64,000 bases of DNA, taken from the NCBI RefSeq assembly GCF_002007205.1, contig NZ_LAZS01000007.1, positions 1 through 64,000 of the forward strand, read 5' to 3'. The number at the start of each line of letters is the position of its first letter. The first letter of the stretch is position 1. Made by a program: the position numbers and the translations under genes. The notes below the pieces were generated by a model. That model did no database searches. It saw only the letters and a program-made list of their open reading frames with translations, and was not told the origin of the DNA. This document shows positions 42,593 to 51,541 of the stretch, in pieces. Origin of the DNA: Ensifer adhaerens (GTDB lineage: Bacteria; Pseudomonadota; Alphaproteobacteria; Rhizobiales; Rhizobiaceae).

Positions 42593-43331
42593 AGCTCCCG
42601 AGATAGGCTTCCCGCACGCGCGGATCCTTGGTCACGTCAGACGGCGAGCCGTCGAAGATGATCGCGCCGGCGGCCAGCACGACGACGCGCTTGGCAAAGC
42701 GGAAGACGAGATCCATGTCATGCTCGATCATCAAGACGGCGAGATCGGCAGGAAGATCGGCCAGTGCCTGCTCGATCCGGCCGGTGTCGCTCTGCGGCAC
42801 GCCGGCGGCGGGCTCGTCGAGCAGCAGCACCCGCGGCTTTAGCGCCAGCGCCACGGCGATTTCCAGCAGCCGCTGCTGGCCATAGGCGATCTCGCTCACC
42901 TTTCGGTGCATCAGTTCCTTGAGCCCGAGCTTGCCGAGAAGCTCTTCCACCTCGGCCATGACATCCGGCATGCCCAGGAAATTGCCGAAAAGGCGACCGG
43001 CGCGGCCACTTCGTTGCAGGACGGCAAGCGCGACATGCTCGGCTGGCGTCATATCGGCAAAGAGCCGCGTCACCTGAAACGAGCGCACGAGGCCCCTTCG
43101 CACGCGGCCGATCGCATCGACACCAGTGACGGCCTCGCCGCCGATACGCACCTCCCCGGAATCGGGCTTGAGATTGCCGGTCACGAGATTGACGAAGGTC
43201 GTCTTGCCGGCGCCGTTCGGCCCGATCAGCGCGACACGGTCTCCCGGCGCCATGCTGAGGCTGACGTCATTGGTGACCGCAAGTCCGCCGAAGGCGCGCT
43301 TCAGGTTGCGAACTTCGAAGATCGGCTGCAT
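42567..43331 (-). CDS. livG: Branched-chain amino acid ABC transporter ATPase LivG
   Basis: 254 residues: Walker A GPNGAGKTT, LivG-type RRGLVRSFQVTRLF, and the Walker B region RVLLLDEPAAGV. The usual signature reads AYGQQRLLEIA, typical of LivG. GGAGG precedes the ATG, which overlaps the end of livM. Confidence 0.9.
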   Translation of the reverse strand: MQPIFEVRNLKRAFGGLAVTNDVSLSMAPGDRVALIGPNGAGKTTFVNLVTGNLKPDSGEVRIGGEAVTGVDAIGRVRRGLVRSFQVTRLFADMTPAEHVALAVLQRSGRAGRLFGNFLGMPDVMAEVEELLGKLGLKELMHRKVSEIAYGQQRLLEIAVALALKPRVLLLDEPAAGVPQSDTGRIEQALADLPADLAVLMIEHDMDLVFRFAKRVVVLAAGAIIFDGSPSDVTKDPRVREAYLGSYANASHAA

Positions 43332-44335
43332 CACTGTGCCTCCTTGCGGCGGGCAACGAAGGCGGCTGCAGTGCCGTAGATGCCCTTCGGCGCGAAAAGC
43401 ACGACGGCGATCAGCAGCGCGCCGACCATCGTCAGCCAGTGGAACGGATTGGCGGCCGAGACCACGTCCTCGAAGAACATGAAGACGACCGTCCCTGTCA
43501 GCGCACCGAACAGGGAGCCTGTGCCGCCGAGCACCAGCATGACGAGGCTTTCGGCCGACATGGTGAAGGAGAGGCTGTCGAGGCCGACCACCTGGGTGGA
43601 AATCGCGTTCAGCGCGCCGCCGACACCGGCAACGGCGCCGGAGATGACGTACATTTTCGTCAGCGCGATCTTCGGCGACGCCCCCATCGAGCGGACGCGG
43701 ACCGGGTCCTCCTTGATGCCCCGGCACAGCATGCCGAAGGGCGAGCGCACGATGAGCCGCAGGAGCACAAAGACGACGGCGAGCAGCGCCACGCCGAAGA
43801 CATAGGCCGTGCGCCCCCAGAGATCGAATTCGTAGAGCCCGAGAAGCGCCGTCGGCGCGATGCCGGAGAGCCCGTCGCTACCGCCGGTCCAGGAGGAGGC
43901 CTTGTTGGCAAACTCATGGAAGAGATGGATGAGCGCGATCGACAGCACCAGTTGCGGCAGCCCGTGCGCACGCAGGATGACGAACCCGCAGATAAGCCCG
44001 GCCACCGCCCCGGCGACGATCCCGAAGGCGAGCATGGCCAGCGGATCGTTGATGCCGTAATGCGCCGAGGCGATGCCGGCGGCATAGGCGCCGGCGCCGA
44101 AGAGTGCGGCGTGCCCGAGCGTTGCAACGCCGCAATAGCCGGTGACGAGATCGAGCGACAGCACCAGAAGCGCTGCTGCGATGATCCGGGTCAGAAGCGC
44201 CAGATTGTTGGGAAAGAGGAAGTAGCCGAGCACTGCTACCAGCAGGATAACGGCCAGACCGGCAAGGTCGCCGCCGCCGAACCGCCGGCGCGCCGGAGCG
44301 GTTGCGATCAAGTCGTTCGTCGTCGTCATGGTCAT
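43331..44335 (-). CDS. livM: Branched-chain amino acid ABC transporter permease LivM
   Basis: 334 residues with 9-10 spans; LDLVTGYCGVATLGHAALFG is the LivM signature. The last stretch ends in a basic ARRKEAQ tail. Its start overlaps the livH stop by 4 bases, and its stop shares a base with the livG ATG. Confidence 0.92.
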   Translation of the reverse strand: MTMTTTNDLIATAPARRRFGGGDLAGLAVILLVAVLGYFLFPNNLALLTRIIAAALLVLSLDLVTGYCGVATLGHAALFGAGAYAAGIASAHYGINDPLAMLAFGIVAGAVAGLICGFVILRAHGLPQLVLSIALIHLFHEFANKASSWTGGSDGLSGIAPTALLGLYEFDLWGRTAYVFGVALLAVVFVLLRLIVRSPFGMLCRGIKEDPVRVRSMGASPKIALTKMYVISGAVAGVGGALNAISTQVVGLDSLSFTMSAESLVMLVLGGTGSLFGALTGTVVFMFFEDVVSAANPFHWLTMVGALLIAVVLFAPKGIYGTAAAFVARRKEAQ

Positions 44336-45198
44336 CCCTTGGCCCTCCCGGCGAGCCCGCGCGGGAAGACGCAGATGATCGCGATGACGGCCAGATAGAA
44401 GAAGAACTCACCGAATTCCGGCATGAGATAGCGGCCGGTCGTGTCGATCGCGCCGAGCAGCAGGCAGGCAACGAGCGCGCCCGGGATAGAGCCGGCACCG
44501 CCGACCGAGACGACGACGAGGAAAGTCACCATGTAGCGCAAGGCATAATAGGGTTCGACCGGAAGCAGTTCCGCGCCGACGACACCGCCGAAGGCGGCAA
44601 GCCCGACGGCGACGGCGAAGCTTACCGCATAGACGATTTCGGTGCGCACCCCGAGAGCCGCCGCCATGGCCGCATTGTCGACCGAGGCGCGCAGCTTGAC
44701 GCCGAAGGCGGTCTTTTCGATCGCGTACCAGAGGCCAGCTGCGACCGCGAGGCCGCAGAGGATCGCAAAGATGCGGTGCGTGGCGATCGCCCGGAAGCCG
44801 AGATCGACGGAGCCCTGCAGCTCGCTCGGCAGCGGCACCGTCTTCAACGTCGGGCCGAAGACATAGTTGGCGATGCCGATGATGCAGAACGTAATACCAA
44901 TGGTCATCAGCACCTGGGTCAGTTCCGGCGCGCCATAGATCCGCCGGTAAAGCAGCCGCTCGATCGGCACGGCTATGACGATGGTGCCGAAGATCGCGAG
45001 CAGCACGGCAAAGCCATAGGCGAGACCGAGATCGCGCGCCGCATAGGAGGCGATGTAGCCACCGATCATGGCAAAGGCGCCGTGCGCCAGGTTGACCACG
45101 CGCATCAGGCCCATGGTGACCGAAAGGCCGATGGAGATGACGAAGAGCACCATGCCATAGGCAAGGGCGTCGATCGCTATGCTGAGGACGGTTTGCAT
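44332..45198 (-). CDS. livH: Branched-chain amino acid ABC transporter permease LivH
   Basis: 288 residues starting MQTVLSIAIDALAYGM; IGLSVTMGLMRVVNLAHGAFAM is the LivH signature. A further ATG nine codons upstream exists but has no better ribosome site. It follows livK after 175 bp and overlaps livM. Confidence 0.92.
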   Translation of the reverse strand: MQTVLSIAIDALAYGMVLFVISIGLSVTMGLMRVVNLAHGAFAMIGGYIASYAARDLGLAYGFAVLLAIFGTIVIAVPIERLLYRRIYGAPELTQVLMTIGITFCIIGIANYVFGPTLKTVPLPSELQGSVDLGFRAIATHRIFAILCGLAVAAGLWYAIEKTAFGVKLRASVDNAAMAAALGVRTEIVYAVSFAVAVGLAAFGGVVGAELLPVEPYYALRYMVTFLVVVSVGGAGSIPGALVACLLLGAIDTTGRYLMPEFGEFFFYLAVIAIICVFPRGLAGRAKG

Positions 45199-45373
45199 GG
45201 GGCTATCCGTTGCCCTTTCTTCCAAATTTGGCTGCGCCGGATTCGGTGCGCACTATGCGCGGAGCGGCAGTCAGGCGCCAGCATTCGCGGCGCCGCAGGC
45301 GCGCCGGTCGCTCAAAAGCAACCGGTCAACGCATCATCAGTGTCGGTGGGCGCTCAGCACCCGCCCAAGTCGA

Positions 45374-46546
45374 CTACTTCAGCGCAGCGAGACCGGGGTC
45401 GCCCTGCTTCTCGAAGGTCTGGATTTCCTTGTTGTAATAGGTGCCGTCATCGGCCTTCGCGACCTCGCGCAGGTAGATGTTCTGGGTGATGTGACGCGAT
45501 TCCGGATCGATCGTCACCGGACCACGCGGGCTGACCCAAGAGAGGCCTTTCACGGCTTCCACGGCCTTGGCCGCATCCTGCTCGCCGCCGGTCGCCTCGA
45601 TCATCTTGTAGATCACATGCATGCCGTCATAGGCTCCGACCGAGGGGAACGAGAGTTCCGCCGGGTTGCCGATCGCCTTGCCCGCCGCCTCGACAAACGC
45701 CTTGTTTTCCGGCGAATCGTGCGAGACCGCATAGTGGAAGGTCGTCTGGATGCCGAGTGCCGCTTCGCCAAGTGCCGGCAGATCGGATTCCTGCGTCAGG
45801 TCGCCTGGCGCGAAGAACTTGATGCCGCCGTCCTTGAGCCCGTTTTCCTTGAAGGCCTTGACGAAGCCGAGCGTCGTCGGGCCGGACGGCAGGAAGGCGA
45901 AGACGCCCTCGGCGCCGGAATCCTTGATGCGCTGCATGATCGGCGAGAAGTCGTTGGTCGCGAGCGGCATGCGGATCGCTTCGACCACCTGGCCGCCGGC
46001 CGCCTCGAAGCCCGCCTTGAAGGCGTTCTCGGCATCGACGCCCGGGCCGTAATCGCTGACGACGGAGATCACCTTGGAGACGCCCGCGTCCTTGGCGACC
46101 TTCGCGATCGGCGTCGAGGTCTGCCAGGTGGTGAACGAGGTGCGCACGACGAGCGGGCTCTTGGTGACGATCGCCGAGGTCGCCGCGTTCATGATGACGA
46201 GCGGCACGTTCGCCTGGGTGAGGAGCGGCGTCACCGCCATCGCATCCGGGGTGAAGTAGAAGCCGGCGAGATACTGCACGCCCTCCTTGACCACGAGTTC
46301 CTGCGCCAGCGCCTTGGCCTGGGCGGGATCCGCCTGCGGCACGTCGCGATAGATGATCTCGATATCGTCTTCGCCGACCTTGGTGCCGTTCAGCGCCATA
46401 TAGGCGTCGATGCCGGCCTTGAAATTCTTGCCCTGGAGCGCGAAGGGTCCCGAGAACGGTCCGACAACACCGATCTTGATCGTATCGGCATAGGCCGCGC
46501 CACCCATTGCCAAGGCCGCAACCGCAGCCAGAATCATGCGTTTCAT
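45374..46546 (-). CDS. livK: Branched-chain amino acid ABC transporter periplasmic binding protein
   Basis: 390 residues: a signal peptide (MKRMILAAVAALAMGGAAYA) and a Leu/Ile/Val-binding type mature part beginning DTIKIGVVGPFSGPFALQG. Such proteins bind amino acids, amides or short acyl ligands, so the substrate is not certain. CAGGGAGGAA stands before the ATG. It heads livKHMGF; the 175-bp gap to livH suggests a transcript end or processing point common after binding-protein genes. Confidence 0.92.
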   Translation of the reverse strand: MKRMILAAVAALAMGGAAYADTIKIGVVGPFSGPFALQGKNFKAGIDAYMALNGTKVGEDDIEIIYRDVPQADPAQAKALAQELVVKEGVQYLAGFYFTPDAMAVTPLLTQANVPLVIMNAATSAIVTKSPLVVRTSFTTWQTSTPIAKVAKDAGVSKVISVVSDYGPGVDAENAFKAGFEAAGGQVVEAIRMPLATNDFSPIMQRIKDSGAEGVFAFLPSGPTTLGFVKAFKENGLKDGGIKFFAPGDLTQESDLPALGEAALGIQTTFHYAVSHDSPENKAFVEAAGKAIGNPAELSFPSVGAYDGMHVIYKMIEATGGEQDAAKAVEAVKGLSWVSPRGPVTIDPESRHITQNIYLREVAKADDGTYYNKEIQTFEKQGDPGLAALK

Positions 46547-46875
46547 ATTTCCTCCCTGAGATGCCGGCCACTCCCGTACCCGCATCCTCCTCGCAAACGC
46601 CAGACAATTTGATAGTCGTCAGCTTGCCATGCCAAACGGTAATGTAAAAATGAAATATGGGGCGCCAATCATAATTTAGGGGTTATGTTTTGGCGCTTAC
46701 CACGGCCACCCACGAACATACTTTCGGCGCTGGTCCCGTCCATCCGGCGGCTCCCTGGAAACACCGCCACACTTGTTACTCCCGCCGATCCTCTCGGGGT
46801 GTCAAGCTGTTGGCACTGCGAGCCATGCCCCTGGCCTTGCTTTGCCAAGCTTTGCTGAACGAGGAGATCAACACC
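46547..46875. other. Divergent intergenic stretch between livK and the DUF899 gene
   Basis: 329 bp. The AT-rich part (46610-46690) must hold the livK promoter. It contains perfect 7-bp arms GCGCCAA (46662-46668) and TTGGCGC (46690-46696) with a 21-bp spacer, a possible operator. The part near 46780-46860 is GC-rich and leads to the plus-strand gene. No RNA gene or further repeat was recognised. Confidence 0.4.
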
Positions 46876-47679
46876 ATGACCCAGACAATCGAGAAACGCG
46901 AGAATGGACGCCCGGACGGCGGACCGGCCATGCAGAAGCCGGCGGTGGTTTCGCCGCAGGCGTGGGAAGCGGCGTGGCAGAAGATGCTGGTGAAGGAAAA
47001 GGCCCACACCCGTGCCAGCGATGCACTCGCTGCCGAGCGCCGGCGGATGCCCTGGATGGCTGTGACCAAGGACTATGCTTTCGAGGGGCCGGACGGCAAG
47101 GCGAGCCTCTTCGACCTTTTCGCCGGACGGCGCCAATTGATCGTCTATCGCGCCTTCTACGAGCCCGGCGTCCATGGCTGGCCCGATCACGGTTGCCCCG
47201 GCTGTTCCATGGTCGCCGACCAGGTTGCGCATCTGTCGCATCTCAACGCCCGCGACACGACGCTTGTCTTTATCTCACGCGCGCCGCAGGCGGATATCGC
47301 CAGGCTGAAGGCGCGCATGGGATGGACCATGCCCTGGTACACAATCACCGACAGCTTCGACGCCGATTTTGGCGTGGACGATTGGCATGGACACAATGTT
47401 TTCGTCCGCGACGGCGAGCGGCTGTTTCGCACCTATTTCGTCAACAATCGCGGCGACGAGCAGATGGGCGGCACCTGGAACTATCTCGACATCACGGCGC
47501 TCGGACGACAGGAAATCTGGGAGGATTCGCCTGCCGGGTACCCCCAGACCCCGCCCTACAAATGGTGGAACTGGAACGACAGCTATGTCGAAGGCGCTGC
47601 GCCCGACAAAAGATGGGTCGAGATATCGGACGCAGGAGAGGCTGCTATGCGCGCCTCCGCCACGGACCCGAAGCCATGA
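46876..47679 (+). CDS. DUF899 (thioredoxin-like) protein
   Basis: 267 residues. The thioredoxin-like DUF899 hallmarks are SLFDLFAGRRQLIVYRAFY, then HGCPGCSMVADQVAHL with a CxxC pair, and WNYLDITALGRQE. The family occurs widely in proteobacteria without a known substrate; a role in thiol redox chemistry or halogen resistance is speculation. GAGGAG lies before the ATG. The stop overlaps the next small membrane gene (ATGA), so the two are translationally coupled. Confidence 0.88.
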   Translation: MTQTIEKRENGRPDGGPAMQKPAVVSPQAWEAAWQKMLVKEKAHTRASDALAAERRRMPWMAVTKDYAFEGPDGKASLFDLFAGRRQLIVYRAFYEPGVHGWPDHGCPGCSMVADQVAHLSHLNARDTTLVFISRAPQADIARLKARMGWTMPWYTITDSFDADFGVDDWHGHNVFVRDGERLFRTYFVNNRGDEQMGGTWNYLDITALGRQEIWEDSPAGYPQTPPYKWWNWNDSYVEGAAPDKRWVEISDAGEAAMRASATDPKP

Positions 47680-47939
47680 GCGCCGGCACCCGTTCCGGCG
47701 AGCGTGACGGGCGGGTGCCCTCCCTTGCCCATTGGGCGGCAGCGGCGCTGGCGCTCGCCGCCGCCCCCATCTTCGCGCTGATGGCGTTCCTGACGAGCGC
47801 GGGAAACAGCGCAGCGGATCCGATGCTGTGCGGCGGGACCGAGCAAGCGGCGATCGGCGGGATGACTGCCATGTACCTGCTGATGGGCGCCTTTCACCTG
47901 CAGCCCTGGCTGAGGCTGATCGACATCAGACGGGGCTAA
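47676..47939 (+). CDS. Small membrane protein coupled to the DUF899 gene
   Basis: 87 residues with two hydrophobic spans (WAAAALALAAAPIFALMAF and AIGGMTAMYLLMGAFHL) separated by a short loop containing one Cys (PMLCGG). Starts within the stop codon of the DUF899 gene by a 4-base overlap. Family unknown to me. The coupling suggests it works with the DUF899 protein at the membrane, for example as an anchor. Confidence 0.68.
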   Translation: MSAGTRSGERDGRVPSLAHWAAAALALAAAPIFALMAFLTSAGNSAADPMLCGGTEQAAIGGMTAMYLLMGAFHLQPWLRLIDIRRG

Positions 47940-48235
47940 GGGATCAGCCTCGACCTCGCTCAGTCAGGGGCGGCCGGTCGCTGAAAAACCGCCGTGCGAC
48001 ATGCTTCTGTCGCAAGGCACGCAAAAGATGTGGAAACGCCGATGAGCATATGTCCCTGAAATCGGTCCGTGGGCATGCTGTCCGAGTCGGGGAAGCAAGT
48101 CACTTCTCGGCTTGAAGTACGGAACGGTTCCACTAGGTAGATTTGGCAAGGTCTCCGGCAATCATTCTGCCGGAGAAGCTTAGTCGCTTTCCCGGTGCGA
48201 TCGGCTCCGATCGGGAAATACAGCGAATCAGGAAA

Positions 48236-48586
48236 ATGACCTTGAGTGTTGCCGCACCTCAACCGAACCCGACACCTTTCAAGCGTCGCCTGTTGCCGTG
48301 GGCGGGCGCCCTGCTGCTCTGCGGAACAGCCGCCGCAACGTCGCTCTACTACCTGACCGGAGCGAAAGAGCCTTCTTCGGAAATAGCTGCGCTCGCCTCG
48401 GCTGAGGCCGAACGACCGATGATGCGGTCGCCGAACTTCGAGATCCTCTTCAGCGACGGCGATCGCGGGCTGATGGTCTACGAGGGTTACGTCTATGTCG
48501 TGCGACTCGGCGACAAATTGCCGAACGGCCGCCGCATGATCGGATTCCAAAAACGGGACGGAAACTGGGCTGCGGTGACGCTTTGA
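48236..48586 (+). CDS. Small membrane-anchored protein, unknown
   Basis: 116 residues: a proline-rich start, one span (LLPWAGALLLCGTAAATSLYYL) and a soluble tail with MVYEGYVYVVRLGDKLPNG and FQKRDGNWAAVTL. AGGAAA stands before the ATG; an upstream ATG in frame lacks a site. Such short tails with a single strand-rich domain are common in rhizobial periplasm proteins. The stretch from 47940 to 48235 before it holds no gene I can support. Confidence 0.58.
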   Translation: MTLSVAAPQPNPTPFKRRLLPWAGALLLCGTAAATSLYYLTGAKEPSSEIAALASAEAERPMMRSPNFEILFSDGDRGLMVYEGYVYVVRLGDKLPNGRRMIGFQKRDGNWAAVTL

Positions 48587-48615
48587 CGGCTTCAGCCGGC
48601 CCCGCATTGTGGATG

Positions 48616-48630
48616 TTAACGCTTTGTTAA
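48616..48630 (+). promoter_or_regulatory. CtrA-type site (TTAA-N7-TTAA)
   Basis: The sequence TTAACGCTTTGTTAA matches the full CtrA box, two TTAA half-sites with a 7-bp spacer. It lies 112 bp before the FliN-like gene and after the previous stop. CtrA is the cell-cycle and motility regulator of alphaproteobacteria, which suits a flagellar-switch-type gene. Chance occurrence is possible in an AT-poor genome but unlikely. Confidence 0.55.
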
Positions 48631-48696
48631 CGCTCGCTTGCAAGGCAGGGATAACCCCCATTTAGCCACGGTTGCCACCCAGGGCGAACTGGCGCA

Positions 48697-48713
48697 ACTC
48701 TTTGTTAAAGAGT
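48697..48713. repeat. Small perfect hairpin before the FliN-like gene
   Basis: ACTCTTT-GTT-AAAGAGT: 7-bp arms with a 3-nt loop in the leader, 28 bp before the start codon. It could be an operator or affect translation of the next gene. Confidence 0.35.
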
Positions 48714-48741
48714 CGTGAATCAGTGCTTTGGATGGTGCAGA

Positions 48742-49062
48742 ATGATTAACAAGAAGCTACAGGATGAGCTGGTCGAGCTCGACGAAAGCCCCGCGTTCGA
48801 AGGCCGTTCCGTCATGAGCGAGCGCGCCGTGCAGGGAATTCCGCTCGCGATCGAGGCGGTGATCGGGCGGGCCAAGCTGACCGTATCGCAGATCTCGAAA
48901 CTCCATCAGGACGACACGATCCACCTCGACCGAAATTTCGGCGAGCCGGTGGAACTCAAGGTCAACGGCATGGTGATCGGGCGAGGCGAGATCGTCTTCG
49001 ACGAAGCGACCAACGCTATCGGCATCAAGATCATCGAAATCTCCCCGATCGGCGCCCAATAG
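48742..49062 (+). CDS. FliN/SpoA-domain flagellar-switch-like protein
   Basis: 106 residues. The C-terminal SpoA/surface-presentation domain (about 30-106) has IPLAIEAVIGRAKLTVSQI and LNVNG-type KVNGMVIGRGEIVF, as in FliN. Flagellar motor FliN would join FliM and FliG in the switch. Here no other flagellar gene is nearby, so it may be an extra paralogue. The start MINKKLQDEL is at the ATG after a GCAGA-like leader; a longer frame upstream begins MNQCFG but looks less natural. A CtrA box lies 112 bp upstream. Confidence 0.85.
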   Translation: MINKKLQDELVELDESPAFEGRSVMSERAVQGIPLAIEAVIGRAKLTVSQISKLHQDDTIHLDRNFGEPVELKVNGMVIGRGEIVFDEATNAIGIKIIEISPIGAQ

Positions 49063-49167
49063 GCTCTGCGGCGCCAGGTCGCTGGTCGTCGTCGGAACTT
49101 GGCTTCAACGGCCAGCAAGGCTATGTCGTTAGGCCAGCGACACGATGCGATACGGGAGGAGCCTCAT

Positions 49168-49935
49168 ATGCTGATCGATGGAAAAGTCTTTATCGTTACC
49201 GGTGGCGGTTCGGGTCTTGGTGCGGCCGTCGCGCGGCGGTTGCATGGCGAGGGTGCCCGTGTGGTGCTTGCCGACGTCAATGCCGCGGCCGGCCAGCAGA
49301 TGGCCGACGAACTGGGCAGCAACGCGCTTTTCCAGAAGACGGATGTCACCAATGAAGCGGATGGTGCTGCCGCCGTCGCTGCGGCGCTCGGCCGCTTCGG
49401 CCACCTCCACGGGCTTGTAAACTGCGCCGGCATCGCGCCGGGGGAAAAGGTGCTCGGCCGCGACGGTCCGCATCGCCTTGACAGTTTTGCGCGCGCAGTC
49501 GGCATCAATCTGATCGGCAGCTTCAACATGCTGAGGCTTGCCTCCGAAGCGATCCAGCGGGAGGAACCGGGCGATGACGGTGAGCGGGGCGTGATCGTCA
49601 ACACGGCATCGGTCGCCGCCTTCGACGGCCAGATCGGCCAGGCGGCCTATGCCGCTTCCAAGGGCGGCGTCGTCTCGATGACATTGCCGATCGCCCGTGA
49701 ACTTGCGCGCCACGGCATTCGCGTCGTCGCCATTGCGCCTGGCATCTTCGAAACGCCGATGATGGCCGGCATGCCGCAGGAGGTGCAGGATTCGCTCGGC
49801 AAGAGCGTGCCCTTCCCGCAGCGCCTCGGCAAACCCGAGGAATTCGCGGCGCTCGTTCAGCACATCTGTGAAAACCGCATGCTGAATGGCGAAGTCATCC
49901 GCCTCGACGGCGCGCTGCGCATGGGCGCGCGCTGA
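49168..49935 (+). CDS. Short-chain dehydrogenase, 3-hydroxyacyl-CoA dehydrogenase type
   Basis: 255 residues. NAD-binding [12 protein letters not shown] is at about 12-23, and the catalytic Ser, Tyr and Lys are in [23 protein letters not shown]. The sequence pattern resembles type II 3-hydroxyacyl-CoA dehydrogenase (HSD17B10 type), which acts on branched-chain and fatty acyl-CoAs. GGGAGGAGCC precedes the ATG. No partner gene adjoins it, so the substrate is an inference. Confidence 0.85.
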   Translation: MLIDGKVFIVTGGGSGLGAAVARRLHGEGARVVLADVNAAAGQQMADELGSNALFQKTDVTNEADGAAAVAAALGRFGHLHGLVNCAGIAPGEKVLGRDGPHRLDSFARAVGINLIGSFNMLRLASEAIQREEPGDDGERGVIVNTASVAAFDGQIGQAAYAASKGGVVSMTLPIARELARHGIRVVAIAPGIFETPMMAGMPQEVQDSLGKSVPFPQRLGKPEEFAALVQHICENRMLNGEVIRLDGALRMGAR

Positions 49936-50001
49936 TAGGATCGGCAATGGCGCCTCGCCCGCACGCAACCGGGCGCGGTGCCATACCTTTACCAAGGCAG
50001 A

Positions 50002-50676
50002 TCAGGCGGCTTGATCGGCCATCCTGACGAGATAGGCGCATCGCCGGGCGCCAGCGAGAATATGCTCGGTACGTTCGACCTCGATGCCAGGCCCGAGTAC
50101 CGCGCGAAAAACGCTCAACTCCGCCCGGCAGAAGCCCTGGCAACTGGTCGCGGCGGCACAGATCGGGCAATGGTTCTCGACGAAGAGCAGCGTGCCATCA
50201 CCGGGATCCTCGCAAGCGGCCATGTAGCCCTCCTGCGACCGCAGCCGCACGAGCTCGTCCACCCGTTCGCGCAGGCCCGCCTTCTCCTCAATCGCCGCGC
50301 GATAGTTCTGCCGGGTCTCGTCCTCGCGCGCCGCGATCAGCCGATCGATCGCCGCCTCGCCCAGCGTCTGCCGGATCGTCCTTAAGAGCTGGACGGTCAG
50401 CTCCGCGTGCGTATCGGGAAATTCCGCGTGGCCCGCGGCCGTCAGCCCCCAGAACTGCGAGGGGCGGCCGACGCCTTTTGCCTCCGACCACGACAGGACG
50501 AAGCCGTCCTCGGCAAGGCGAACCAGTTGCTGACGCACGGCCTCGCCGGTGATCGTCAGACGCCTGCCGAGTGCCGCCGCCGTCTGCGGGCCGTGCAGCT
50601 TGAGCGCCAGCATGATGCGTTCACCCGGCGTGCGGCCATTGCTCCGCTCTGGATTTAACAAGGGATCGCTTGACAT
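50002..50676 (-). CDS. SufR-like Cys-rich winged-helix regulator
   Basis: 224 residues. An N-terminal winged helix (about 15-85, ALKLHGPQTAAALGRRLTITG) is followed by a C-terminal part with cysteines at about C170, C173, C179, C183 and C213 (CPICAAATSCQGFC, then ARRCAYLV). That end, with the final xGARRCAY pattern, is like the iron-sulfur SufR regulators. It is divergent from sodB (103 bp gap), suggesting redox or iron control of superoxide dismutase. The start lies after GGGAAT; the frame is open upstream through the sodB leader, so another start is possible. Confidence 0.78.
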   Translation of the reverse strand: MSSDPLLNPERSNGRTPGERIMLALKLHGPQTAAALGRRLTITGEAVRQQLVRLAEDGFVLSWSEAKGVGRPSQFWGLTAAGHAEFPDTHAELTVQLLRTIRQTLGEAAIDRLIAAREDETRQNYRAAIEEKAGLRERVDELVRLRSQEGYMAACEDPGDGTLLFVENHCPICAAATSCQGFCRAELSVFRAVLGPGIEVERTEHILAGARRCAYLVRMADQAA

Positions 50677-50779
50677 ATTCCCGGACACAGATTTACAAAG
50701 AGTTGTCTTGCTAAATACACGCTCATCGGTTCGCAGACAAGAGACCGTCGAGCGTGCCCCGCCCGCAAAGGATCTGACC

Positions 50780-51388
50780 ATGGCCTTCGAACTTCCCGCC
50801 CTTCCCTATGCACCCGCAGCGCTCGCCGAAAACGGCATGAGCGCTGAGACGATCGAGTTCCACCACGGCAAGCATCACCAGGCCTATGTCACCGCGTTGA
50901 ACGGTTTCGTCGAGAAGGACGCCTCGCTCGCCGGCCTGTCGCTGGAAGAGATCATTCGCCTCAGCCACGGCAAGCCGGAACTGGCACCGGTCTTCAACAA
51001 TGCCGGCCAGCACTGGAACCATATCCTGTTCTGGAACAACCTTTCGCCGAAGGGTGGCCAGATCCCCGGCGCACTCGAAAAGAAGATCGCGGAAGATTTC
51101 GGCAGCGTCGCCGCCTTCAAGGATGCCTTCAAGGCGGCCGCCACCGGCCAGTTCGGCTCCGGCTGGGCCTGGCTGGTGCTCGGCCAGGACGGCAAGCTCA
51201 AGGTGACGAAGACCGCCAACGGCTCCAATCCGGTCGCCACCAACGAGGGCAAGGCCCTGCTCGGCCTCGATGTCTGGGAACATGCCTATTACATCGACTT
51301 CCGCAACCGCCGGCCGGACTATACGTCGAACTTCCTCGACAAGCTTGCCAACTACGAGTTTGCCGAAGCGGAATTGAAGTCCGCCTGA
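50780..51388 (+). CDS. sodB: Superoxide dismutase (Fe/Mn type)
   Basis: 202 residues, normal SodB/SodA length. Metal-binding His occur in EFHHGKHHQAYV and NAGQHWNHILFW, with the conserved Asp and His in LDVWEHAYYIDF. Catalyses superoxide to hydrogen peroxide and oxygen in the cytoplasm. Iron or manganese cannot be told for certain from sequence here. AAAGGA stands before the ATG. Divergent from a SufR-like regulator; a hairpin follows its 3' end. Confidence 0.95.
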   Translation: MAFELPALPYAPAALAENGMSAETIEFHHGKHHQAYVTALNGFVEKDASLAGLSLEEIIRLSHGKPELAPVFNNAGQHWNHILFWNNLSPKGGQIPGALEKKIAEDFGSVAAFKDAFKAAATGQFGSGWAWLVLGQDGKLKVTKTANGSNPVATNEGKALLGLDVWEHAYYIDFRNRRPDYTSNFLDKLANYEFAEAELKSA

Positions 51389-51446
51389 TCGGTTGGAGAC
51401 CGCCACGACGCCGGAACCAGCACACAGCGCGGTTGATCAGAGAATT

Positions 51447-51487
51447 TGCGGAAGCCCCTCGCCCCCGCCTGAGCCAAGGCTTCCGCA
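51447..51487 (+). terminator. Hairpin downstream of sodB
   Basis: 10-bp perfect arms TGCGGAAGCC / GGCTTCCGCA with a 21-nt loop, starting 59 bp after the sodB stop and ending 55 bp before the next start. No T-run follows. Confidence 0.4.
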
Positions 51488-51541
51488 GACCCCGTGGCGT
51501 CTCCCCGCCGCCACGGGCTATCCTCAGTTGGAAGAAGACCC

